Shown here: positions 41,173 to 49,709 of the stretch, in pieces
How positions within the stretch are numbered: the stretch's first letter is position 1
How the letters are laid out: each line of letters begins with the position of its first letter
Assembly (NCBI RefSeq): GCF_000802185.1
Contig: NZ_KN676113.1
Coordinates: forward strand, 892,362-956,361
Direction of reading: 5' to 3'
DNA from: Belnapia sp. F-4-1
GTDB taxonomy: Bacteria; Pseudomonadota; Alphaproteobacteria; Acetobacterales; Acetobacteraceae
Length of the DNA stretch: 64,000 bases
Notes under the pieces: model-generated
The model's input: the letters and a program-made list of their open reading frames with translations, nothing else
The model's database searches: none
What the model was told of the DNA's origin: nothing
Program-made: the position numbers and the translations under genes

Positions 41173-41390
41173 GCGGTTTTTCCCCGAAGGGAGGGCGCCC
41201 CGCGCACCACGCGGGAACGCCGCTGAGGGTCGCCGGGAGTTGCCTGCCGGCGTGCCGTTCGCGGACGTCATGCCTTGGCGTTAGCACGGGCGTGAAGGAT
41301 CACGCAACACGGCGTGATCGACATCGGCCTGCCGCAGCCGCGCGGTCGCCCCATTTGCAGGCCATGCTCCGGCCGCCGGGAGAATCCATC

Positions 41391-42374
41391 ATGCCGCAGC
41401 TCACGCGCCGCAGCCTTGCCGCTGGCCTCGCCTTTCTCGCCCCGTCCGCCCGGGCGGAAGCCGCCTATCCGGAGCGACCGGTGATGCTGGTGGTGCCTTT
41501 CTCCGCCGGCGGCGCGGCGGATATCGCGGGCAGGACGCTTGCCGCCCATGCCGGGCGCTACCTGCCGAACCCGCAGGCCGGGCTGGTGGTGGAGAACCGC
41601 ACCGGCGCCTCGGGCGCGGTCGGCACCGGCTTCGTCGCGCGGGCGAAGCCCGATGGGCAGACCCTGCTGCTGGCCCGCATCGGCTCCTCCGCCATCCTTC
41701 CGGCAACCGATCCGCGCACGCCCTATGCCTGGGACGAGTTCACCATGCTCGGCCTGCTGGACGAGAACCCCTTCGTCCTCTGCGTCAGGGCCGATGCGCC
41801 CTGGCAGACGCTCGGCGATCTCGCCGGGGCGCTGCGCGAGGGGCCGGGGCGGCTGAATTTCGCCACCACCGGGCCGGCGACGCTGCTTGACCTCGGGGTG
41901 CGGCACCTCTTCGCCAGCCTCGGCCTGCCGATCGATGCCGGGGTCGCCATCCCCTTCCGCGGCGGCGCGGAGGCGGTGGCCGCGGTGCTCGGCGGGCAGG
42001 CGCAGTTCATCGGCAACAACCTCAGCGACATGGCGGGAGCCATCGCCGACCGGCAGTTGCGCGCCCTGGTAGTCGGCACGGCGGAGCGGCTGCCTTCCCT
42101 GCCCGGCGTGCCGACCGCGCGCGAGGCGGAGGTGGAGCCGCTGGCGCGCATTGCCGGCTGGAATGCGCTGTTCGGCCCGCCCGGCCTGCCGGCAGGGGTG
42201 GTGGCCGCCTGGACCTCCGCCCTCGCCCGGCTGCGGCAGGACCGGGACTGGATGACGGCGACCCGCCGCGTCGGCTCCATCCCCCGCCTGCTCGATCCGG
42301 AGGAAACACGGGACTACGTGCGCGCCCAGGTCGCGCTGTACCGGGAGCTGGCGAAGCGGCTGGGGCTCGTCTGA
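41391..42374 (+). CDS. Bug family tripartite tricarboxylate transporter receptor
   Basis: A 327-residue periplasmic receptor, GGGAGAAT upstream of the ATG. The signal peptide has an arginine pair (LTRRSLAAGLAFLAPSARA). Family blocks: YPERPVMLVVPFSAGGAADI, VVENRTGASGAVGTGFVA, NFATTGPATLLDLG, PFRGGAEAVAAVLGGQAQFI and LPSLPGVPTAREAEVE. A nitroreductase-like gene follows 43 bases downstream. No TctA/TctB genes nearby. Confidence 0.94.
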   Translation: MPQLTRRSLAAGLAFLAPSARAEAAYPERPVMLVVPFSAGGAADIAGRTLAAHAGRYLPNPQAGLVVENRTGASGAVGTGFVARAKPDGQTLLLARIGSSAILPATDPRTPYAWDEFTMLGLLDENPFVLCVRADAPWQTLGDLAGALREGPGRLNFATTGPATLLDLGVRHLFASLGLPIDAGVAIPFRGGAEAVAAVLGGQAQFIGNNLSDMAGAIADRQLRALVVGTAERLPSLPGVPTAREAEVEPLARIAGWNALFGPPGLPAGVVAAWTSALARLRQDRDWMTATRRVGSIPRLLDPEETRDYVRAQVALYRELAKRLGLV

Positions 42375-42417
42375 AGCGGCTGGCGGCACTAGCCTGCCGG
42401 CGAAACGGAGACCGCCC

Positions 42418-43251
42418 ATGGACAGCCTGACCCCCGCCACCGCCGGCAAGGCGGAGGCGCTCGCCGCCCGCTACGGCCGCGACGCCATCCCCCACGCCGG
42501 GCCGTGGAACGAGACCATTGCCGCCATGCTCGGCCATCGCTCGGTCCGCGCCTACCGGCCGGACCCGCTGCCGGACGGGACGCTGGAGACGCTGGTGGCC
42601 GCCGCCTCCTCGGCCGCAACCTCCTCCAACCTGCAGACCTGGTCGGTGGTCGCGGTGCAGGACCCGGAGGTGCGCGCGGCGCTGGCCGAGGTGGCGAGCG
42701 GACAGAAGCATGTCCGGCAATGCCCGCTTTTTCTTGTCTGGCTGGCCGATCTCTCGCGCAATGCCCGGCTGGCCGAGGCGGAGGGCGTGGCGCTCGAGGG
42801 GCTGCCCTATCTCGAGAGCTTCCTCGTCGCCTCCGTCGATGCGGCGCTGGCGGCGCAGAACGCCGTGGTAGCGGCGGAATCGCTCGGCCTCTCGACCGTC
42901 TATATCGGCGCGCTCCGCAACGACGTGCAGCGCGTGGCGGGGCTGCTCGGCCTGCCGCCGGGGGTGGTCGGCGTCTTCGGCCTCTGCGTCGGCTATGCGG
43001 CCGATCCGGGCGAGGTGAAGCCGCGCCTGCCGCAGGCGACGGTGCTGCACCGCGAGCGCTATGCGACCGAGGGCGAGGCGGCGCGGCGCGCGGGCTATGA
43101 TGCGCTGCTCGGCGAATTCTCGGCGCGCAACGGCATGGGGCCGGAGGGCTGGACGCGGCGCGTCATCGGCCGCCTGGCGACGCTGCGCGCGATGGCGGGG
43201 CGCGACCGGCTGGTGGCGGCGCTGCGGGGCATCGGCTTTCCGCTGCGGTAG
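42418..43251 (+). CDS. nitroreductase family NADPH-dependent flavin oxidoreductase
   Basis: A 277-residue FMN-dependent protein of the NfsA/FRP group. The FMN phosphate-binding start is LGHRSVRAYRPDPLP (~residues 38-52), followed by AASSAATSSNLQTWSVVAV and VAAESLGLSTVYIGALRN. The C-terminal extension after ~210 is typical of the FRP subgroup. It is on the same strand as the preceding Bug receptor (43-base gap). Substrate unknown; such enzymes reduce flavins, quinones or nitro compounds. Confidence 0.9.
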   Translation: MDSLTPATAGKAEALAARYGRDAIPHAGPWNETIAAMLGHRSVRAYRPDPLPDGTLETLVAAASSAATSSNLQTWSVVAVQDPEVRAALAEVASGQKHVRQCPLFLVWLADLSRNARLAEAEGVALEGLPYLESFLVASVDAALAAQNAVVAAESLGLSTVYIGALRNDVQRVAGLLGLPPGVVGVFGLCVGYAADPGEVKPRLPQATVLHRERYATEGEAARRAGYDALLGEFSARNGMGPEGWTRRVIGRLATLRAMAGRDRLVAALRGIGFPLR

Positions 43252-43327
43252 GGGATTTCTTAAGCGGAAGGAGGCTAGAGCCCTCTGACCGGCCGCGCCG
43301 ATCCGCGGCGGGCCGGCAAGGGGTTCC

Positions 43328-46300
43328 ATGGCCACGCTCACCGGCACCGCGGGCGCCGACCTGCTGCAAGGGACGGAGGGGGCGGACAGCCTCGCCGGCC
43401 TCGGCGGCGACGATACGCTGGTCGGTGGCGCGGGGAATGACACGCTCGACGGCGGGGCGGGCCATGACCGGGCGGTGATCGACCGCTCGGCCAGCACGGC
43501 GGCCATCACCTTCTACATGCTGGCGCCGGGGCTGGTCAGCCAGGTCGCTGGCACCAGCGTGACAGGGGTGGAGCATCTGAGCTTCACCGCCGGCAGCGGG
43601 AATGACGGGCTGGCCGGCGGCGCGGGGGATGACAGCTTCGCCGGCGGGGCGGGAAGCGACGCGCTGCAAGGCCTGGCCGGGGCGGATACGCTGCTCGGCG
43701 GCGACGGGGCGGATACGCTGCTCGGCGGGGCCGGGGCGGACCTGCTGACCGGCGGGGCGGGGGCGGATCGGTTCATCCTGCAAGGCAGCGGCGGGCTCGA
43801 CAGCAGCCTCGCCTTCCCCGACCGCATCGCCGACTTCAACGCCGGGGACGGTGACCTGCTGGTGCTGCGCGGCGAGGCCATCGGCGCCGGGTTGCTGCCG
43901 CTGGCGACGGGCAGCTTCGGCCTCTCGGGCGGGGCGAGCCTGCCGGTCGGCTTCGGCGGGGCGCTGGCGGCGCGGGTGGCGCCGGTGGCCGGCATGGCGC
44001 TGCCGGATGCGACAGGGGGGCAAGGCCTCACGCTCCACTGGCAGCCGGGGCTCGCGGCAGGCGGCTGGCTGCTGCTCGACCTCGACGGCGACGGGCTGCT
44101 CGGCACGGCCGACCTCGTGGTGCGGTTCGACCTACCGACGTGGCAGGCGATCGGGGCCGGAAGCTTCGTCGCCGGGACCTTCTCCACCCTCGGGACCGCC
44201 GGGGCGGACAGCCTCGTCGGGACGGCCGGGGCGGACCGCATCCACGGCTTCGCCGGCGCCGATGCGCTGGCCGGGCTCGACGGGGACGACACCCTCCTCG
44301 GCGGGGATGGAGCTGACGTCCTGCTCGGTGGGACCGGCTTCGACAGCCTGGTCGGTGGCGAGGGCGGCGACTCGCTCGATGGGGGCGACGGGACCGACGT
44401 GCTCGACGGTGGCAACGGCGATGACGGGCTGGCCGGCGGGGTGGGCGACGACCTGCTGCTCGGCGGTGCGGGGAATGATTGGCTGCAGGGCGGCGACGGG
44501 AATGACAGCCTTCAGGGCGGCTTCGGCGCCGACCGGCTGGAGGGTGGGCCGGGCGCGGATACGCTGCTGCTCCACGGCATGGGGCAGGCCAGTTGGTCCA
44601 CCCTCGGCGCCATGGACACGGTCATCGGCTTCAGCCGGGCGGATGGCGACCGGCTCCGCATCAGCAATGCCTGGTTCGGCCGCGCGGACGGCAGCGGGGC
44701 GGATGCCGGGCTTTATGCCGGGACGGATGGCATCGCCCGGCCGCTGGTCTTCAGCGGCAGCATCGGCGCGGCTGGCGCGGCCCCCGTCGCCGGGATGGCG
44801 CTGCCGGCGCAGCGGCTGGATGCCTACCAGGCCTATTGGCTGCCGGGGCAGGATGGCGGCGGCTGGCTGGTGCTCGACCTCGACCGCAACGGGCAGTTGG
44901 ATGCAACTGACCTCGCAGTGCGGCTGGATGGCGTCGGCACGCTCGGCGTGGCGGATTTCGTCGACGGCACCTTCCTCAGGCTCGATGGTGGCTATTCTGT
45001 CGGTGGGACGGCCGGGGATGACAGCCTGCAAGGCGGCAGCCTGGCCGAGACCTTTCTCGGCAGCCTCGGCAATGACCGCATCGCCGGCGGCGCGGGGGCG
45101 GGGAATGCGCTGAGCTATGCCGGCCTGTCCGGGCCCGTCGCCGTCACCATTGCGGGTTATGGGGCGGGTACGGCGGTGAAGCCGGGCGGCGGGGTGGACA
45201 GCTTCACCGGCATCCAGGTGATCGCCGGCACCGCGGGGGCCGATACGCTGGATGCGGGCGGCGCCACGGCCGGCTTCTTCGCCCTCAGCCTCGAGGGACG
45301 GGCGGGGGCGGACCGGATCATCGGCAACCGCACCACGGCGGTGCAGCTCTCCTACGGGGCGAGCCCGACAGCGGTGCTCGTCGACCTGCAGGGCGGCACG
45401 GCGCAGGACGGCTGGGGCAGCATCGACACGCTGGTGGACATCCGCCGGGTCGCGGCACTCTCGGCCCATGGCGACACGGTGCTGGGCTCGGCCTGGGAGG
45501 ATGTCTTCCTTTCCGGCCAGAGCGGCAACAAGAGCTTCGACGGCCGCGCCGGGCAGGATGAGTGGCGCTATGCGGGCGACGGCGCCATCACCGCCATGCT
45601 CGCCACGACCACGGTGCAAGGCTTCGTCCTGGGCCCCTATGTGCTGAAGCCGGGGGGCACCGACCGGCTGACCTCGATCGAGATCGTCACCGCCGGGGCT
45701 GGGCATGACAGCCTCCACGGCTCGGCAGCGGATGAGCGCCTGGCCGGCGGGGCAGGCAACGACACCATCGATGGCGCCGGCGGCTTCGGTACCGTCAGCT
45801 ACGATACGGGCGGGCTGGCGACGCAGGGCGTGGTGGCGAACCTCACCGCCGGCATCGGCCAGGACCAATGGGGCGGCACGGATGTGCTGCGCAATGTGGA
45901 ATTCCTCTGGGGTTCCGCCCTTGGCGACGACCTGACCGGGCTGGCGATCGGCGCCTATGCCTGGCTGCGCGGCCTCGCCGGGAACGACACGCTGCGGGCA
46001 CCCGCCCTTGGCACCTGGGTCGGCGCCGATTACGCGGGGGATCCGGGCGCCATCGATGCCGACCTGGCCGCCGGCACGGTGCGGGACGGCTGGGGCGGAA
46101 TCGACCGGCTGGTCTCCATCGGACTGATCCGCGGCTCGGCCTTCGCCGACACCATTGCCGGCGGGGCGGGAGCGGAGACGCTGATCGGCGGCCTGGGCGA
46201 CGACACCTATCGCGTCGGCCCGGGCGACCAGGTGGTGGAAGCGCCGGGCGAGGGTTTCGACACCGTCATCGCCGACCGGCCCTATGCGTTGCCGGCAGAT

Positions 46301-48601
46301 GTCGAGGCCCTGGTGCTGGCCAACCTCGCCGGCAGCAGCGCCAATGGCTGGGGCAACGGGCTCGCCAACCTGATGGTCAGCCAGGCCGGCGCCGACGCCA
46401 TGGATGGCGGCGACGGGCAGGATACACTGCAGGGCGGCGACGGGGCGGATACCCTTTATGGCAGCGGTGGCGACGACCTGCTGGCGGGCGAGGCGGGGAA
46501 CGATGCCCTGCTCGCCGGGCCGGGCGCCGATACGCTGCTCGGCGGCGGGGGCGACGACGTCCTCATCAGCGAGGCCGATGGCCGCTTCACCGGCACGCTG
46601 CTGCTCGATGCCGGAGAGGCGGCGCCGCGCATCATCAGCCTCGCCGATATCGGCACGCTGGCCGACAGCGTCGATGGCGGTGCCGGATATGACCGATGGG
46701 GCGCCGGCAGCATCGGCATGCTGCTCGACCTGCGCGGCGCGGCGGGGATGATGCTGGGCATGGAGGAGATCAACGGCTCCGCCGGCAACGACGTGCTGCT
46801 GCTGGCGGCGGGGCAGCCGGCGACGACCCTGAATGGCGGGGCAGGGGATGATACGCTCTCCGGCAGCGGAAGCGGCGACTGGATCGATGGTGGCGACGGC
46901 GATGACCTGGTCGCCGGCCAGGGCGGCGATGATTCGCTCCATGGCGGGATGGGGAGGGATACGCTGATCGGCGGCGCGGGGGCGGACCGGCTCGATGGCG
47001 GCGATGGGGACGACCTGCTGGACGGCGGCGCTGGCGCCGATACGCAGTATGGCGGCATCGGCGCCGATACGCTCCGCGGCGGCGCCGAGGGGGACTGGCT
47101 CGATGGCGGGGATGGCGGCGACTCGCTGAGCGGCGGCGATGGTGAGGATAGGCTCGCTGGCGGCCTCGGTGACGATGCGTTGCTTGGCGATGCGGGCGCC
47201 GATCAACTCGATGGCGGCGACGGCAGTGACCGGCTGGATGGCGGCGACGGCGAGGATAGGCTCGCTGGCGGCCTCGGTGACGATACGCTGCTCGGCGATG
47301 CGGGCGCCGATCAACTCGATGGCGGCGACGGCAGCGACCGCCTGGAAGGCGGAGATGGCGCCGATGCGCTGCTTGGCGGCGCAGGAGAGGATACGCTGCA
47401 GGGCGGCACCGGCAATGACCGGCTCGACGGCCAGACCGGGCGGAACAGCCTGGAGGGCGGTCTCGGCGACGATACCCTCGTCTCGACGGACTGGGATGCG
47501 CTGCTGGATGGCGGTGAGGACAATGACCTCGCGCTGATCGATCGCAGCACGGCCGGGGCGGGCCTCGTCCTCGACATGGCGGTGGGCAGCCTGACGGATG
47601 GCGTCCATGCGACCCTTCTGCGCGGGATCGAGCGGCTGGAGGTCACCGGCGGCGCCGGGGCGGACCGGCTGACGGGTGGCGCCGGGGCGGATAGCCTCGC
47701 CGGCGGCGCGGGGGACGACACGCTGGATGGCGGGGCGGGTTCCGATCGGCTGGCGGGAGGTCTCGGCAACGACCTTTATCACGTCGACACCGCGGGCGAT
47801 CGGGTGACGGAGGCGGCGGGCGAGGGCCGGGATACGGTGGTCGCCGCCATCGACATCGTGCTGCCCACGCATGTCGAGGTGCTGGTGCTCGCGGCCGGGG
47901 CCCTGCGCGGCACGGGCAATGCGCTCGCCAACCTGATCACCGGGAACGATGCGCCGAACATCCTCGGCGGCGGTGCGGGGAACGACACGCTGGTCGGCGG
48001 CGGCGGGATGGACCGGCTGCTGGGCGGCGACGGGGATGACCTGCTGGACGGCGCTTCCGGCCTCGGCGAGATGGATTGGTTGGCAGGCGGCGCCGGCCAC
48101 GACACCTACCGGGTGGACAGCGCCGCGGACCAGGTGGTGGAGGCGGCGGGCGGGGGCATCGACGCCGTGTTCGCCGATATCGCGGGCGGCCGCTACATCC
48201 TGCCATCGAATGCCGAGAGGCTGGTGCTGCTGGGGACGACGCGCATCGGCCAGGGGAATGCGCTCGACAACGCCATCACCGGCAATGCGGCGGCGAATTG
48301 GCTGATGGGCGGCGCGGGCGAGGATACGCTCGATGGCGGGGGCGGGAACGACGTGCTGCTCGGCGGGACGGGGGCGGACCTGTTCCTGTTCGCGCCGGGC
48401 GGCGGGGCGGACCGGATCGGCGATTTCACCCCGGGCCTCGATCACATCCGGCTCGGCGGCGTCGCCGGCTTCACCGCGGTGCTGGCGGCGGCGACGGACC
48501 GGCCGGGCGGGGTGGTGATCGATCTCGGCCAGGGCGACAGCCTCACCCTGGCAGGCATCGCCAGGTCCGCGCTGTCGGCGGGCGACTTCCTCTTCGGCTG
48601 A
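43328..48601 (+). CDS. giant RTX-type calcium-binding repeat protein
   Basis: A 1757-residue protein built mostly of nonapeptides of the type GGxGxDxLx that form calcium beta-rolls. AAGGGG precedes the ATG; there is no Sec signal peptide. The RTX blocks are separated by three kinds of other module: two ~143-residue units (147-289 and 411-554) with an EF-hand-like DLDGDGLLGTADLV loop; three units with a conserved QDGWG/RDGWG core (about 683-706, 835-859, 909-939); and three TYRV...VEALVL-like units (958-1017, 1479-1540, 1592-1657). The end (1685-1757) reads DLFLFAPGGGADRIGDFTPG and stops in DFLFG, like the C-terminal type I secretion signal of serralysin-type proteins. No T1SS genes adjacent and no enzymatic domain visible. 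Confidence 0.93.
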   Translation: MATLTGTAGADLLQGTEGADSLAGLGGDDTLVGGAGNDTLDGGAGHDRAVIDRSASTAAITFYMLAPGLVSQVAGTSVTGVEHLSFTAGSGNDGLAGGAGDDSFAGGAGSDALQGLAGADTLLGGDGADTLLGGAGADLLTGGAGADRFILQGSGGLDSSLAFPDRIADFNAGDGDLLVLRGEAIGAGLLPLATGSFGLSGGASLPVGFGGALAARVAPVAGMALPDATGGQGLTLHWQPGLAAGGWLLLDLDGDGLLGTADLVVRFDLPTWQAIGAGSFVAGTFSTLGTAGADSLVGTAGADRIHGFAGADALAGLDGDDTLLGGDGADVLLGGTGFDSLVGGEGGDSLDGGDGTDVLDGGNGDDGLAGGVGDDLLLGGAGNDWLQGGDGNDSLQGGFGADRLEGGPGADTLLLHGMGQASWSTLGAMDTVIGFSRADGDRLRISNAWFGRADGSGADAGLYAGTDGIARPLVFSGSIGAAGAAPVAGMALPAQRLDAYQAYWLPGQDGGGWLVLDLDRNGQLDATDLAVRLDGVGTLGVADFVDGTFLRLDGGYSVGGTAGDDSLQGGSLAETFLGSLGNDRIAGGAGAGNALSYAGLSGPVAVTIAGYGAGTAVKPGGGVDSFTGIQVIAGTAGADTLDAGGATAGFFALSLEGRAGADRIIGNRTTAVQLSYGASPTAVLVDLQGGTAQDGWGSIDTLVDIRRVAALSAHGDTVLGSAWEDVFLSGQSGNKSFDGRAGQDEWRYAGDGAITAMLATTTVQGFVLGPYVLKPGGTDRLTSIEIVTAGAGHDSLHGSAADERLAGGAGNDTIDGAGGFGTVSYDTGGLATQGVVANLTAGIGQDQWGGTDVLRNVEFLWGSALGDDLTGLAIGAYAWLRGLAGNDTLRAPALGTWVGADYAGDPGAIDADLAAGTVRDGWGGIDRLVSIGLIRGSAFADTIAGGAGAETLIGGLGDDTYRVGPGDQVVEAPGEGFDTVIADRPYALPADVEALVLANLAGSSANGWGNGLANLMVSQAGADAMDGGDGQDTLQGGDGADTLYGSGGDDLLAGEAGNDALLAGPGADTLLGGGGDDVLISEADGRFTGTLLLDAGEAAPRIISLADIGTLADSVDGGAGYDRWGAGSIGMLLDLRGAAGMMLGMEEINGSAGNDVLLLAAGQPATTLNGGAGDDTLSGSGSGDWIDGGDGDDLVAGQGGDDSLHGGMGRDTLIGGAGADRLDGGDGDDLLDGGAGADTQYGGIGADTLRGGAEGDWLDGGDGGDSLSGGDGEDRLAGGLGDDALLGDAGADQLDGGDGSDRLDGGDGEDRLAGGLGDDTLLGDAGADQLDGGDGSDRLEGGDGADALLGGAGEDTLQGGTGNDRLDGQTGRNSLEGGLGDDTLVSTDWDALLDGGEDNDLALIDRSTAGAGLVLDMAVGSLTDGVHATLLRGIERLEVTGGAGADRLTGGAGADSLAGGAGDDTLDGGAGSDRLAGGLGNDLYHVDTAGDRVTEAAGEGRDTVVAAIDIVLPTHVEVLVLAAGALRGTGNALANLITGNDAPNILGGGAGNDTLVGGGGMDRLLGGDGDDLLDGASGLGEMDWLAGGAGHDTYRVDSAADQVVEAAGGGIDAVFADIAGGRYILPSNAERLVLLGTTRIGQGNALDNAITGNAAANWLMGGAGEDTLDGGGGNDVLLGGTGADLFLFAPGGGADRIGDFTPGLDHIRLGGVAGFTAVLAAATDRPGGVVIDLGQGDSLTLAGIARSALSAGDFLFG
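47144..47359 (+). repeat. 108-bp tandem duplication inside the RTX gene
   Basis: The segments 47144-47251 and 47252-47359 are nearly identical in DNA, including the rare GAGGATAGG at both starts. Each codes 36 residues (four RTX nonapeptides, EDRLAGGLGDDALLGDAG and the following units). The high DNA identity indicates a recent duplication. Confidence 0.85.
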
Positions 48602-48604
48602 GCC

Positions 48605-49708
48605 CTACCGCCGCGCGGAGAAGTCGATGCGCGGATCGACCAGGGTGTAGGCGAAGTCGCCGATGATCTGCATCACCAGGCCGAGCAGGGTGAAGATGTA
48701 GAGCGTGCCGAACATGATCGGGTAGTCGCGCCGGATCGCCGCCTCGAAGCCGAGCAGGCCGAGCCCGTCCAGCGAGAAGATGATCTCCACCAGCAGCGCC
48801 CCGGTGAAGAGGATGCCGATGAAGGCCGCAGGGAAGCCGGCGATGATCAGCAGCATCGCGTTGCGGAAGACATGGCCGTAGAGCACGCGCCCCTCCCCTG
48901 CCCCCTTGGCGCGGGCCGTGACGACGTATTGCTTGCCGATCTCCTCCATGAAGGAGTTCTTCGTCAGCATGGTGAGCCCGGCGAAGCCGCCGATGACGAG
49001 GGCGACGGTCGGCAGCACCATGTGCCAGGCGTAGTCCGCCGCGCGCGTCAGGAAGGGCGCGTCCTGCAGCCCGGAGGAGAGCAGGCCGCGCAGCGGGAAC
49101 CACTGCACGAAGCTTCCCCCCGCGAAGAGCACCACCAGCAGGATGGCGAAGAGGAAGCTCGGGATCGCATAGCCCACCAGCACCACGGCACTGCTGGCGA
49201 GGTCGAAGCGGGTGCCGTCGCGCACCGCCTTGCGGATGCCGAGAGGGATCGAGACCAGGTAGATGATCAGCGTGGACCACAGGCCGAGCGAGATGGAGAC
49301 GGGCAGCTTCTCCAGGATCAGCTGCGAGACCGGCCGGTCCTGGAACAGGCTGCGGCCGAGGTCGAAGCGGGCATAGCCGGCCAGCATCTCGCCGAGCCGC
49401 TGCGGCCAGGGCTTGTCGAAGCCGAAGGCGCGCTCGATCTCCTGCACCACCGCCGGGTCGAGGCCGCGGGCGCCGCGGTAGCGGCTGCTCTCGTTGCCGC
49501 CGCCCTGATTGGCCGGCGGGCGCGTCGTCTCGCCCTGGCCCTCGCCGGAGAGGCGGCCGAGGCTGCTGCCGCCCTGCCCCTTCAGCTCCGCCAGCATCTG
49601 GTCCACCGGGCCGCCGGGGGCGAATTGCACCACGGCGAAATTGATCAGGATGATGCCGAGCAGCGTCGGCACCACCAGCAGCAGGCGGCGGAGGAGATAG
49701 GCGCCCAT
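48605..49708 (-). CDS. yejB: YejB-like peptide ABC transporter permease
   Basis: A 367-residue permease: [20 protein letters not shown] is the first helix, followed by the long periplasmic loop characteristic of YejB (residues ~30-125) and a binding-protein-dependent permease core with the EAA-like loop [20 protein letters not shown] (~272-291). Its last base pairs lie four bases from the RTX gene stop on the opposite strand. It follows the binding-protein gene by one base. The second permease YejE and ATPase YejF, normally next, are absent. Confidence 0.9.
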   Translation of the reverse strand: MGAYLLRRLLLVVPTLLGIILINFAVVQFAPGGPVDQMLAELKGQGGSSLGRLSGEGQGETTRPPANQGGGNESSRYRGARGLDPAVVQEIERAFGFDKPWPQRLGEMLAGYARFDLGRSLFQDRPVSQLILEKLPVSISLGLWSTLIIYLVSIPLGIRKAVRDGTRFDLASSAVVLVGYAIPSFLFAILLVVLFAGGSFVQWFPLRGLLSSGLQDAPFLTRAADYAWHMVLPTVALVIGGFAGLTMLTKNSFMEEIGKQYVVTARAKGAGEGRVLYGHVFRNAMLLIIAGFPAAFIGILFTGALLVEIIFSLDGLGLLGFEAAIRRDYPIMFGTLYIFTLLGLVMQIIGDFAYTLVDPRIDFSARR

Positions 49709-49709
49709 G

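Noticed and set aside
44132..48445. A 1437-codon open frame on the minus strand, antisense to the RTX gene
   Set aside because: Its composition is Arg/Ala/Gly/Ile-repetitive, it mirrors the RTX repeat period, and it has no domain. The sense frame encodes clear calcium-binding nonapeptides.
43328..48601. The regularly spaced repeats looked at first like a CRISPR or satellite array
   Set aside because: The period is 27 bases within one long open frame and encodes the RTX nonapeptide; there are no unique spacers and no cas genes.
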